This document shows positions 1 through 5,892 of a DNA stretch of 6,747 nt, piece after piece (the first letter of the stretch is position 1; the number at the start of each line of letters is the position of its first letter). This stretch comes from Verrucomicrobiales bacterium (GTDB lineage: Bacteria > Verrucomicrobiota > Verrucomicrobiia > Verrucomicrobiales > V1-33), in the NCBI GenBank assembly GCA_023253495.1, contig JALRGF010000163.1:1-6747 (forward strand). Direction: 5' to 3'. The position numbers and the translations under genes are program-made. The notes beneath the pieces are model-generated. The model did no database searches, was not told the origin of the DNA, and was given only the letters and a program-made list of their open reading frames with translations.

Positions 1-336
1 ATCGACAAGGAGAAGAAAATCCGTCGCATCGGCGAAGCCGTGACACCCGAAGCCTTGGCCCGGCGTGCGCCGGCGGCACCGGCGGTGGCGGCTTCCGCTG
101 GTTCGGCGGGCCGCCTGCCGCCCGGGGCCCCCTTGCCTGACGGGGCCGTGGTCGGCCGCCTTGATCCGGCCATCGAGCGCGAGGCCTCTCTGGACACGCC
201 GCCCCCTCCGCGCCGGCGTCCCGAACCACCGAAGAAGCCGGCCCCTTCCCGTCCGGCAACTCCCGCTCCGTTTGGTCCGGATGATCCGATGGAGCGGCCG
301 GGACTGGGACCGCTGCCGGAACCGGCGCGGAATTGA
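1..336 (+). CDS. C-terminal end of an unidentified Pro/Ala/Arg-rich protein (5' partial)
   Basis: The frame is open from the first base and stops at TGA 334-336, giving about 111 residues of a protein whose start lies outside the window. The visible part begins with a short charged stretch (IDKEKKIRRIGEAV) and then becomes low-complexity, dominated by Ala, Pro and Arg. Runs such as TPPPPRRRPEPPKKP end in PLPEPARN. No catalytic motif, membrane segment or fold is recognisable. Such a tail is probably disordered and may be a linker or a nucleic-acid or protein contact region; this is inference from composition only. The first ATG/GTG-type codons inside the window are not evidence for a start here, because the frame continues upstream. 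A GC-rich low-complexity frame can arise by chance, so reality as a gene is likely but not certain. Function is unknown. Confidence 0.6.
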   Translation: MDKEKKIRRIGEAVTPEALARRAPAAPAVAASAGSAGRLPPGAPLPDGAVVGRLDPAIEREASLDTPPPPRRRPEPPKKPAPSRPATPAPFGPDDPMERPGLGPLPEPARN

Positions 337-337
337 G

Positions 338-364
338 TGCTGATGCGGAGAATGCTGATGCGGA
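338..364. repeat. Partial tandem repeat, 15-base period
   Basis: The 12-mer TGCTGATGCGGA occurs at 338-349 and again at 353-364 with perfect identity, giving a 15-base period. Because 15 is a multiple of three, the duplication keeps every reading frame. It lies directly after the stop codon of the upstream gene and contains three same-frame ATG codons (343, 352, 358). Confidence 0.7.
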
Positions 365-444
365 AGGTGGCGGCGCTGCTTTCCGAACTCTGCCTGATTC
401 CGGGCTTGGCCCCGGCGGCAGGTTTCGTCATGCTGGCGGCATGA
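343..444 (+). CDS. Possible 33-residue hydrophobic small ORF coupled to the sialidase-like gene
   Basis: The ORF starts at ATG 343 (alternatives ATG 352 and 358 in the same frame) and ends at TGA 442-444. Its stop overlaps the ATG of the next gene as ATGA (441-444), the usual arrangement for translational coupling. The peptide begins MRRMLMRKVAALL, so it has a basic start followed by a hydrophobic stretch rich in Leu, Ala and Pro, and it ends MLAA. It could be a small membrane peptide or a leader peptide controlling the downstream start. It has no recognisable family and no clear ribosome-binding site, and is short enough to be chance. It is listed because of the exact ATGA overlap. Confidence 0.2.
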   Translation: MRRMLMRKVAALLSELCLIPGLAPAAGFVMLAA

Positions 445-1532
445 TAACAAAACTCCCGGATTTCTCCGGTCGGGCCGGCGCCATAGCCTTGGCTTTCGCG
501 CTGCTGGCAACGGTGGGGGCAGGGCCTCGGGCGTCTGCGGACCTGGTGATCGACCCGGTTTTCGGACCCGAAACGCCGACCGGACGGTACAAGCACCCGT
601 CGACGCTCACCGAGCTGGACAACGGTGATCTGATGATCGCGTATTATGGCGGCGGCGGCGAATATGAAAAGGAGACGGCGGTCTTCGGGGCGCGGCGTCC
701 GCAGGGGGAGAAGGAATGGACGCGACCGGTCGTTCTGGCCCGCAATCCGATGTATTCGATGGGCAATCCGGTTCTCTGGCAGGCGCCGGATCACCGGGTC
801 TGGCTGTTTTTTGTGGTGCGGCCCGGCGAAACGTGGTCCACCTCGCGCATCGGGGCCAAGGTTTCGGATGACCGCGGGCTGACGTGGTCCGACACCTTCA
901 TGGTGACCTTTGACGAAGGCACTATGGTGCGCAGCCGGCCGATCGTCCTGAGTGACGGTCAGTACCTTCTGCCGATCTATCACGAGACGGGGGCTGACAC
1001 CGAATTCACCGCACCCGATACCGGATCGGTTTTCCTGCGCTATGATCCTGTGGCCCGGATCTGGTCGCGTTCGGAAAAAGTGCTCTCACGCATGGGCAAT
1101 CTGCAGGCGGCCGCAGTGGAGCTGGAACCCGGGCGGCTGCTCGCGCTGTGCCGCCGCGGCGGCGATTATTCACCGGGCCGGGACGGGTTTGTCGTGCGGA
1201 CCGAATCAAGCGACGGCGGGCGCACGTGGTCACCGGGCATCGAAACCGACTTCCCCAATCCGAATGCCTCCGTGGAATTGATCCGTTTGAAAAGCGGTGC
1301 CCTGCTCTTTGTCTACAACCACAGCATGGATGAGCGCAGCCCGCTGCGGGCCGTCCTTTCGATTGATGGAGGCCGCACCTGGCCGCGCCGCCTCGATCTG
1401 GCTTCCGGCCCCGGATCGTTTTCCTATCCCACCGCGGTCCAGACGCGCGACGGGACGATTCACGTGACATTCACCTCCGACGACCGAACCGTCATCCGCC
1501 ACGCCCGTTTCGAGGAAAGCGACCTGAAATGA
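441..1532 (+). CDS. Exported sialidase-fold (BNR/Asp-box) family protein
   Basis: The product is 363 residues and probably a secreted or periplasmic glycosidase-like beta-propeller. Residues 1-33 form a signal peptide: a basic n-region, a hydrophobic core (AIALAFALLATVGAG) and a likely cleavage after ASA. Three Asp-boxes (SxDxGxTW type) mark the propeller: SDDRGLTW at 142-149, SSDGGRTW at 256-263 and SIDGGRTW at 307-314. The segments NPVLWQ, RPIVLSDG and SYPTAVQTRDGTIHVTFT match the pattern of the BNR_2 sialidase-like family. Members are often named exo-alpha-sialidase, but many act on unknown sugars. I could not confidently assign the Arg triad or nucleophile of true sialidases, so substrate is open. 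The frame extends up to TTG 333, but ATG 441 is chosen because it places the signal peptide at the N-terminus. No Shine-Dalgarno sequence is seen. No sialic-acid catabolism genes are nearby. Confidence 0.85.
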   Translation: MITKLPDFSGRAGAIALAFALLATVGAGPRASADLVIDPVFGPETPTGRYKHPSTLTELDNGDLMIAYYGGGGEYEKETAVFGARRPQGEKEWTRPVVLARNPMYSMGNPVLWQAPDHRVWLFFVVRPGETWSTSRIGAKVSDDRGLTWSDTFMVTFDEGTMVRSRPIVLSDGQYLLPIYHETGADTEFTAPDTGSVFLRYDPVARIWSRSEKVLSRMGNLQAAAVELEPGRLLALCRRGGDYSPGRDGFVVRTESSDGGRTWSPGIETDFPNPNASVELIRLKSGALLFVYNHSMDERSPLRAVLSIDGGRTWPRRLDLASGPGSFSYPTAVQTRDGTIHVTFTSDDRTVIRHARFEESDLK

Positions 1533-1594
1533 GTGGGTGCGCGGACGCGGTGACCTGATGGTGAAGGAAGGCTCTGCAACCGGGGTGCCGGGCG

Positions 1595-1613
1595 GCCCGT
1601 GTTCACGGGCTTT
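1595..1613 (+). terminator. Hairpin with short T-run after the sialidase-like gene
   Basis: GCCCGT (1595-1600) pairs with ACGGGC (1605-1610) around a GTTC loop and is followed by only TTT. It lies 62 bases past the stop codon in the gap between two convergent genes, where a terminator is expected. The T-run is on the + side only, so it would serve the + strand gene. The short tract makes it a weak candidate. Confidence 0.4.
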
Positions 1614-1662
1614 CGAAGCGTCGCCAGGGCGGCGGGTCGCGGTTTATGATTCAGAGGAGGGC

Positions 1663-2199
1663 TTATTCCGTGGCCTTGGGAATGGCCGCGGTCGCCGGCT
1701 TCGTGACGGCGGCGGTCGCGGCCGGGACTTCCGCCGCGGCGGCCCCCGATGAGCGGGCGGCCGCCGCGGTATCTTTCTTCGGTGGGCGGCCGGTGGCGGC
1801 TTTGGCCGGGGATTTTTTGGCAGCGGCTTTCGCGGTTTTGGTCCCCGGGCGCGGGCCGGCCTTGGCCAGGCGCTTTTTCCCCGGATCGGCCGGCTTCCCG
1901 GTCGTCGCCGGACGTTTTTTGGACAATGGTTTGGCGGCCTCTGATTTGCGGGTGGCTTTGCCCGCGTTGGCCGCCGGAGCTTTTTTCTTCGGTTTCGCCT
2001 TGGCGGCCGGCGTACTGGACTTGGATTTGGACTTGATCTCCGGTGCGGTGGCGGCCGGCGCGGTGGTTGCGGCGGTTGCCGGCAAGGCGGTTTCAGCCGC
2101 CGCGGAAGCGATGGTACCGGTGGGAGCGGGCTCCTGGGCGGTGGTATGGTGGCTGACCGCCATAGCGATCAGAACAATCGAGAACAGGGACTTGAGCAT
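1663..2199 (-). CDS. Exported Lys/Ala/Pro-rich polycationic protein (histone H1-like tail)
   Basis: The product is 178 residues. Residues 1-21 look like a signal peptide: MLK, then a hydrophobic core (SLFSIVLIAMAVS), then HHTTA with cleavage before QEPA. Residues 22-53 are Ala/Thr/Pro-rich and nearly uncharged. From residue 54 the chain is strongly basic, with about 26 Lys and 6 Arg against about 6 acidic residues, in patterns such as KSKSKSS, AKAKPKKKA, KKRPA and AAAKKSPAKAA. It resembles eukaryotic H1 tails and bacterial AlgP/HctA-like proteins in composition, but those are cytoplasmic, whereas this one appears exported. A role in binding anionic polymers (envelope glycans, LPS, extracellular DNA) is inference. 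The whole chain is probably disordered. It lies 129 bases downstream of the beta-helix gene on the same strand and could be cotranscribed. The opposite strand is also open across this interval, but the signal peptide and GC-rich third positions favour this strand. Confidence 0.75.
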   Translation of the reverse strand: MLKSLFSIVLIAMAVSHHTTAQEPAPTGTIASAAAETALPATAATTAPAATAPEIKSKSKSSTPAAKAKPKKKAPAANAGKATRKSEAAKPLSKKRPATTGKPADPGKKRLAKAGPRPGTKTAKAAAKKSPAKAATGRPPKKDTAAAARSSGAAAAEVPAATAAVTKPATAAIPKATE

Positions 2200-2328
2200 G
2201 GGATGAGCGGGTGTGGGATGAACGTGTCGAGGCGTCGGGAGGTGAAGGAACCGGAAACGCCCGGAGCCCCCCGCACCTGTCAGAAATCCGCGTCTCGTCG
2301 CCCGCCCCCGCCCCCCGGCCGCCAGGTA

Positions 2329-3045
2329 TCAACAAGTCCCGCCACTTCCGGGCGGCTGCCGTTCGACGACCTCCAGCGATTGCCGCAGCTTCACGACACG
2401 ATGCGGGTCAAGCCATCCGCGCCAGTGGGTGTTCGGATAGATGACCGAGTGACGCCCGAGCAGGCTGCCCGGGCTGATGGTGCAGTGGCAGCCGATGTCG
2501 ACGTGGTCGCCCACCACCGCGCCGAATTTTGCCAGACCGGTCTCGCGCTTGCTGCCATCGGGCAGGGAAATGGCAATCGGTCGGTGGTCCAGCCGCCAGT
2601 TCGACAGTACCGCGCCCGCTCCGAGATGCGCCTTGTGCCCCAGCAGCGAGTCGCCCACATAATTGAAGTGCGGCACCTCGCAGCCCTCAAAGAGCACGCA
2701 GTTCTTCAGCTCGGAGGAATTGGACACAACACTGTGGTGATCGATAATCACGTTTTCGCGGATGCAGCAGCCGGTCCCGATAAAACACCCTTCGCCAATC
2801 CACGCCGGCCCCTGGATCACCGCCCCGGACATGACCTTCGTGCCTTTGCCGATAAAAACCCGCTCGCCCACCAAGGCGCCGGGCATCACATCGCCCCGCA
2901 CCCCCGGCTCCAGCACCCCCCCAAGATACGTACCGATCCGGCCCACCGCCGACCACACCGGCTCGGCCGACGCAAACAACTCCGAATGCGTCGTCCGGCT
3001 CAGGTCCAGAAACACGGCGGGGGAGAAATCACTCTCAGACACCAC
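2329..3045 (-). CDS. Left-handed beta-helix (hexapeptide-repeat) sugar-nucleotide acyl/nucleotidyltransferase-like protein
   Basis: The product is 238 residues and cytoplasmic. After an N-terminal region of about 45 residues, hexapeptide repeats run from roughly residue 55 to 205 (for example ERVFIGKGTKVMSGAVIQGP and AWIGEGCFIG), building a left-handed beta-helix of the LpxA/GlmU superfamily. The closest pattern is the acetyltransferase half of GlmU and of archaeal sugar-1-phosphate nucleotidyltransferases. SSELKNCVLFEGCEVPHFNYVGDS (110-133, quoted as landmarks only) contains His126 where GlmU has its catalytic His, and LGAGAVLSN (141-149) matches the LGAGT acyl-CoA-side loop. No pyrophosphorylase domain is attached, so it is a stand-alone acyltransferase-type protein. 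The likely role is sugar-nucleotide or envelope precursor synthesis; the substrate is unknown. The start is GTG 3045: an in-frame TAG at 3052-3054 blocks anything earlier, and GTG 3042 is the only close alternative. Confidence 0.9.
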   Translation of the reverse strand: MVSESDFSPAVFLDLSRTTHSELFASAEPVWSAVGRIGTYLGGVLEPGVRGDVMPGALVGERVFIGKGTKVMSGAVIQGPAWIGEGCFIGTGCCIRENVIIDHHSVVSNSSELKNCVLFEGCEVPHFNYVGDSLLGHKAHLGAGAVLSNWRLDHRPIAISLPDGSKRETGLAKFGAVVGDHVDIGCHCTISPGSLLGRHSVIYPNTHWRGWLDPHRVVKLRQSLEVVERQPPGSGGTC

Positions 3046-3065
3046 TGTCCGCTACTTGGGAAACC

Positions 3066-3197
3066 GTCGGACACAAGAAGATGAGAATACCCGACTTTTC
3101 CCATAGACAATAAGGACTTTTCTCTTGCAGCCTGAAAAAACTGTGATTTGCTGGGAGTGCCCGGGAGTGGAACAGATCCGTTCCCCCGGTGTCCGAC
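3066..3197. repeat. 9-base inverted repeat mirrored before both divergent start codons
   Basis: GTCGGACAC at 3066-3074 is the exact reverse complement of GTGTCCGAC at 3189-3197. Read in the direction of each gene, both leaders carry GTGTCCGAC, ending 20 bases before the GTG start on the minus strand and 25 bases before the ATG start on the plus strand. The arms are 114 bases apart, so they are more likely paired protein- or RNA-level sites than one hairpin. Chance occurrence cannot be excluded. Confidence 0.4.
3084..3113 (-). promoter_or_regulatory. Candidate promoter for the beta-helix gene
   Basis: On the minus strand, TATTCT (3089-3084) resembles a -10 box. Upstream candidates for the -35 box are TTATTG (3113-3108, 18-base spacing) or TTGTCT (3110-3105, 15-base spacing). 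The -10 is about 39 bases from the start codon. Neither box is a full consensus, so this is only a suggestion. Confidence 0.3.
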
Positions 3198-3222
3198 CGG
3201 AAGTCACCGCATTTTTCGTACC

Positions 3223-5010
3223 ATGTCCAAAGCCAGCGTCGAAGAGATCAAGTTGGAGTCCAACGGCCTGCGCGGCCGGATTTCCGAGCAGTTGCAGGAT
3301 CCGGGGCTCTCCCATGTGGAGGACTCGGAGAATGTGCTCTTGAAGTTTCATGGGACGTACCAGCAGGACGACCGGGACCGGCGGGCGGCGCTGGCGAAGG
3401 AGAAGAAGGACAAGGCGTGGAGCTTCATGGTGCGGTCGAAGATGCCCGGGGGGCGGATTTCGGCGAGGCAGTGGCTCATTCATCATGAGTTGTGCGTCCT
3501 TTCGGAGGGCTCGTTGCGTCTGACGAATCGGCAGGGCATCCAGCTGCACGGGGTCTTGAAGGGGAATTTGAAGTCGGTGATCCAGGGGATTGCCAGGAGC
3601 GGCCTGACGACCATGGGGGCCTGCGGCGATGTGGTGCGCAATACCATGGGGCCGGCGGCGCCGATCAAGGATGCGGTGCATGCGGATGCGCAGCGCTTGA
3701 GCGAGGAACTCAGTCAGCGGTTTCTGTGGCGCAGTTCGTCGTATGCGGATATCTGGCTGGACGGCGAGCGGCTGGATCTCGACTGGGCGCGGACGGAGGT
3801 GAATCCGGCGGTGCGGGCGCGGACCGGCGCGGCGGAGGCGGCGGATCCGATCTACGGCACGAAGTATCTGCCGCGGAAATTCAAGATCGGGATTGCCATC
3901 CAGCCGCGGAATGACGTGGACGTGTTCTCCCAGGATCTGGGGTTTGTGCCGCACGTGGTGGACGGTGCGGTAGACGGGTACACGGTGACCGTTGGGGGTG
4001 GCTTCGGCATGAGTCATGGCCAGCTGAGCACGCGGCCGTTTCTGGCCCAGCCTTTGTTTTATGTGAAGCGCGGGGACGTGGTGGATGCCGCCGAGGCGAT
4101 CGTCACCACCCAGCGGGACCACGGCAACCGCACCGAGCGCAAGAACGCGCGCCTGAAGTACACCGTCGAGACGATGGGCCTTGACGCGTTCCGGGCCGAA
4201 GTGGTCAGCCGCCTGCCGGCCGTCGTCATCGAGCCGGCCCAACCCCTGCATTTCTCCACCGTTGAGGACGCTCTCGGCTGGTTCGAGCAGGGCGACGGCA
4301 AGCTGTTCTGCGCGGTGTACGTGAGCATGGGCCGGATCACCGACCGCCCGGGCGGTCCGCAGTACCTCAGTGCGTTCAATGAAATCGCCCGCGAGCTCGA
4401 CCTGCCGTTCATCGTCACCCCGAATACGAATCTTATCATCGCCGATGTGGCGCCGGAGCGGAAGCCTGCGGTTGAGGCGATCCTCGCCAAACATGCGGTG
4501 CCGCACGCCGACGGCATGACCGCGACCCGCCGGGTGGCGCATGCCTGTGTGGCCCTGCCGACATGCGGCTTGAGCCTGAGCGAATCCGAACGCGCCCTGC
4601 CCGGAGTGCTTGACGAGATCGACGCGATTCTCCGTGAACTGGGCCTGGAAAATGACCCGATCCTCGTCCGTATGACCGGCTGCCCGAATGGATGCGGCCG
4701 CCCGTACAATGCGGATTTCGGGTTCGTCGGACGCGCCCCGAACAAATATGCCATGTTTGTCGGCGGCAGTCTGGCCGGCGACCGCCTGGCCGGCTTGGAA
4801 CAGAAAGTCGTCACCCTGGCCGACATCCCAAGCACCGTGCGCCCGTATCTCGAGGCGTACAAGGCCGAGCGCCATCCGGGCGAAACCTTCAGCGGATGGT
4901 TCGGGCGGACCCGCCAGAGCGGCGCCGCCCCGACCCCGGAACAGTTCCATGTCGAACTGGCCGAACGGGCCGCGCGCCTCGCCGGTCAGAAGGTGGAAAT
5001 GGCGGGCTGA
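3223..5010 (+). CDS. cysI: Assimilatory sulfite reductase, siroheme/4Fe-4S hemoprotein subunit
   Basis: The 595-residue cytoplasmic enzyme catalyses six-electron reduction of sulfite to sulfide for cysteine synthesis. The 4Fe-4S/siroheme ligands are Cys442, Cys448, Cys487 and Cys491, in CVALPTC and MTGCPNGCG. These match E. coli CysI Cys434/440/479/483 with a constant offset of eight. The substrate-binding residues are also present: Arg71 (MVRSKMPGG), Arg139 (GDVVRNTM), and Lys219 and Lys221 (LPRKFK), matching Arg83, Arg153, Lys215 and Lys217. Length fits (E. coli 570). Both ferredoxin/SiR repeat halves are intact. The N-terminal half (SFMVRSKMPGG, TTMGACGDVVRN) reads closer to ferredoxin-type sulfite reductases than to E. 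coli CysI. No flavoprotein cysJ is adjacent, so the electron donor may be ferredoxin; the name sir would then be better. Nitrite reductase is less likely. ATG 3223 is chosen over the in-frame TTG 3148 because family similarity starts just after it. Third-position base use changes near base 4080 (see findings). Confidence 0.96.
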   Translation: MSKASVEEIKLESNGLRGRISEQLQDPGLSHVEDSENVLLKFHGTYQQDDRDRRAALAKEKKDKAWSFMVRSKMPGGRISARQWLIHHELCVLSEGSLRLTNRQGIQLHGVLKGNLKSVIQGIARSGLTTMGACGDVVRNTMGPAAPIKDAVHADAQRLSEELSQRFLWRSSSYADIWLDGERLDLDWARTEVNPAVRARTGAAEAADPIYGTKYLPRKFKIGIAIQPRNDVDVFSQDLGFVPHVVDGAVDGYTVTVGGGFGMSHGQLSTRPFLAQPLFYVKRGDVVDAAEAIVTTQRDHGNRTERKNARLKYTVETMGLDAFRAEVVSRLPAVVIEPAQPLHFSTVEDALGWFEQGDGKLFCAVYVSMGRITDRPGGPQYLSAFNEIARELDLPFIVTPNTNLIIADVAPERKPAVEAILAKHAVPHADGMTATRRVAHACVALPTCGLSLSESERALPGVLDEIDAILRELGLENDPILVRMTGCPNGCGRPYNADFGFVGRAPNKYAMFVGGSLAGDRLAGLEQKVVTLADIPSTVRPYLEAYKAERHPGETFSGWFGRTRQSGAAPTPEQFHVELAERAARLAGQKVEMAG

Positions 5011-5056
5011 GCACAATGGGTGCGGGAGCCGGAGTGGCGGGGAGACGCCGCGCGGA

Positions 5057-5074
5057 GCCGGGCTTCCGCCCGGC
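5057..5074. repeat. Perfect 7-bp hairpin after the sulfite reductase gene
   Basis: GCCGGGC (5057-5063) and GCCCGGC (5068-5074) form a 7-bp stem around a TTCC loop, 46 bases past the sulfite reductase stop. There is no T-run on either strand, so it is not a classical intrinsic terminator. It may protect the transcript 3' end or belong to a dispersed GC-rich intergenic repeat. It is followed by CCGGAGGGTGG (5077-5087), an 11-mer that recurs at 5893-5903 on the other side of efp. Confidence 0.5.
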
Positions 5075-5142
5075 ACCCGGAGGGTGGTGACCGCGCCCCG
5101 GAACACCGTGGCGCGCGCCGGCCGCGTGGACCGGCCCGCAGC

Positions 5143-5170
5143 TTGCACGCGGACGATCCGCCGTTATGAT
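5143..5170 (+). promoter_or_regulatory. Sigma70-type promoter for efp
   Basis: TTGCAC (5143-5148) and TATGAT (5165-5170) match the -35 and -10 consensus in five of six positions each, with a 16-base spacer. Transcription would start near 5177, leaving a leader of about 57 bases before the efp ATG. It indicates that efp is transcribed independently of the sulfite reductase gene. Confidence 0.6.
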
Positions 5171-5233
5171 CACCGTTCCTCTTTTCTTTCCCGGGGAAGC
5201 CCGGACCACAACCCGCACCCACCGTTTTCCACC

Positions 5234-5797
5234 ATGGCATTCGTCCCATCCACCAACCTCCGCAAAGGCCAGGCCATCAAGGTCAATGGCGAGCTCGGCC
5301 TGATTCTCGATCTCGAGCACCGCACCCCCGGCAACCTCAACGGGTTTGTCCAGGTGGTTATGCGCTCGTTCAATTCGGGTAAGAGCAAGGACTTCCGCTT
5401 CAACGCCAGCGAGAAGGTGGACGTCATTGAGGTCGACCGCCAGAAACTCGAGTTCAGTTACAGCGACACGACCGGGTACCATTTCATGAACCCGGAAACC
5501 TATGACACTACCACCATGCCGGGCAATCTGGTGGACGACGTCAAGGACATGCTGATTGAGAACCTGCAGGTCGAGGTTCTCTTCATTGAGGGTAACCCGG
5601 TCAGTCTCGACCTGCCGCCAAGCATCACCATGGAAGTGACCGATGCGCCGGAGGGTGTGAAGGGGGACAGCGCCAACAACGTCCAGAAATCGGTCACCCT
5701 TGCGACCGGCAAGACCGTGCAGGCGCCGCTCTTCATCAAAACCGGCGACAAGATCATCATCGACAGCCGCACCGGCAAATACATGGGGCGCGCCTGA
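5234..5797 (+). CDS. efp: Translation elongation factor P
   Basis: The 187-residue protein binds between the ribosomal P and E sites and promotes peptide-bond formation at polyproline stretches. All three OB/KOW-like domains are present (about 1-64, 65-127, 128-187), and length equals the usual 185-190. Signatures include NLRKGQAIKVNG near the start, YHFMNPETY (82-90) in domain II and PLFIKTGDKIIIDSRTGKY (165-183) in domain III. The E-site codon-contact motif GDT of E. coli (144-146) is GDS at the same positions. The key oddity is the domain I tip loop: TPGNLNGF places Asn34 exactly where E. coli has Lys34, which is beta-lysylated. The tip also lacks the rhamnosylated Arg of Pseudomonas-type EF-P, so neither modification can occur there. 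ATG 5234 is supported by family alignment; it has no Shine-Dalgarno sequence. The gene has its own promoter upstream and a terminator-like structure downstream. Confidence 0.98.
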   Translation: MAFVPSTNLRKGQAIKVNGELGLILDLEHRTPGNLNGFVQVVMRSFNSGKSKDFRFNASEKVDVIEVDRQKLEFSYSDTTGYHFMNPETYDTTTMPGNLVDDVKDMLIENLQVEVLFIEGNPVSLDLPPSITMEVTDAPEGVKGDSANNVQKSVTLATGKTVQAPLFIKTGDKIIIDSRTGKYMGRA

Positions 5798-5800
5798 CTG

Positions 5801-5817
5801 CCGCCCTCCGCGGGCGG
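5801..5817. other. GC hairpin directly after efp
   Basis: CCGCCC (5801-5806) pairs with GGGCGG (5812-5817) around TCCGC, beginning three bases after the efp stop codon. No T-run follows, so it is at most a transcript-end stabiliser. A second perfect palindrome, GGCCGGCGCCGGCC, lies at 5856-5869. Confidence 0.4.
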
Positions 5818-5892
5818 ACCGGTTCCGGCCCCCGGCCATCTCTCCGCCCTGAAACGGCCGGCGCCGGCCCGGACCTTCTCCGTGTCCGCAAT

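Larger units (their letters stand above)
3046..3222. promoter_or_regulatory. Divergent control region between the beta-helix gene and the sulfite reductase gene
   Basis: This 177-base gap separates two genes read in opposite directions, so promoters for both should lie here. Its middle (about 3074-3150) is distinctly A/T-richer than its surroundings, as expected of promoter cores. No riboswitch motif such as a SAM-I core was recognised. Confidence 0.6.

Noticed and set aside
333..440. N-terminal extension of the sialidase-like protein to TTG 333
   Set aside because: It would bury the signal peptide 36 residues inside the protein; ATG 441 gives a normal exported N-terminus.
2020..2036. Short GGACTT/GGATTT repeat that looked like a microsatellite
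   Set aside because: It is explained by alternating Lys-Ser codons (KSKSKSS) of the minus-strand gene.
1646..2206. A 186-codon plus-strand frame with Ala/Gly/Val-rich, membrane-like character
   Set aside because: It mirrors the Lys/Ala-rich minus-strand gene: Lys codons read backwards become Phe/Leu. The minus frame has a proper signal peptide and higher GC at third positions.
2146..3084. A 312-codon plus-strand frame opposite the beta-helix gene
   Set aside because: The minus-strand product has clear hexapeptide repeats and GlmU-like landmarks; this frame is rich in Arg, His and Pro without motifs.
3108..3160. A plus-strand promoter for the sulfite reductase gene (TTTTCT at 3118-3123, TGTGAT at 3142-3147)
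   Set aside because: The -35 match is poor, and other A/T-rich placements are equally possible; no single pair could be defended.
3148..3222. N-terminal extension of the sulfite reductase to TTG 3148
   Set aside because: The extra 25 residues look unlike the family, use a rare start and would consume most of the leader; similarity begins just after ATG 3223.
3052..5148. A 698-codon open frame antisense to the sulfite reductase gene
   Set aside because: It lies opposite a gene with unmistakable catalytic motifs. Its translation is rich in Arg, His, Pro and Gly with no recognisable domain, as expected from the complement of GC-rich coding DNA.
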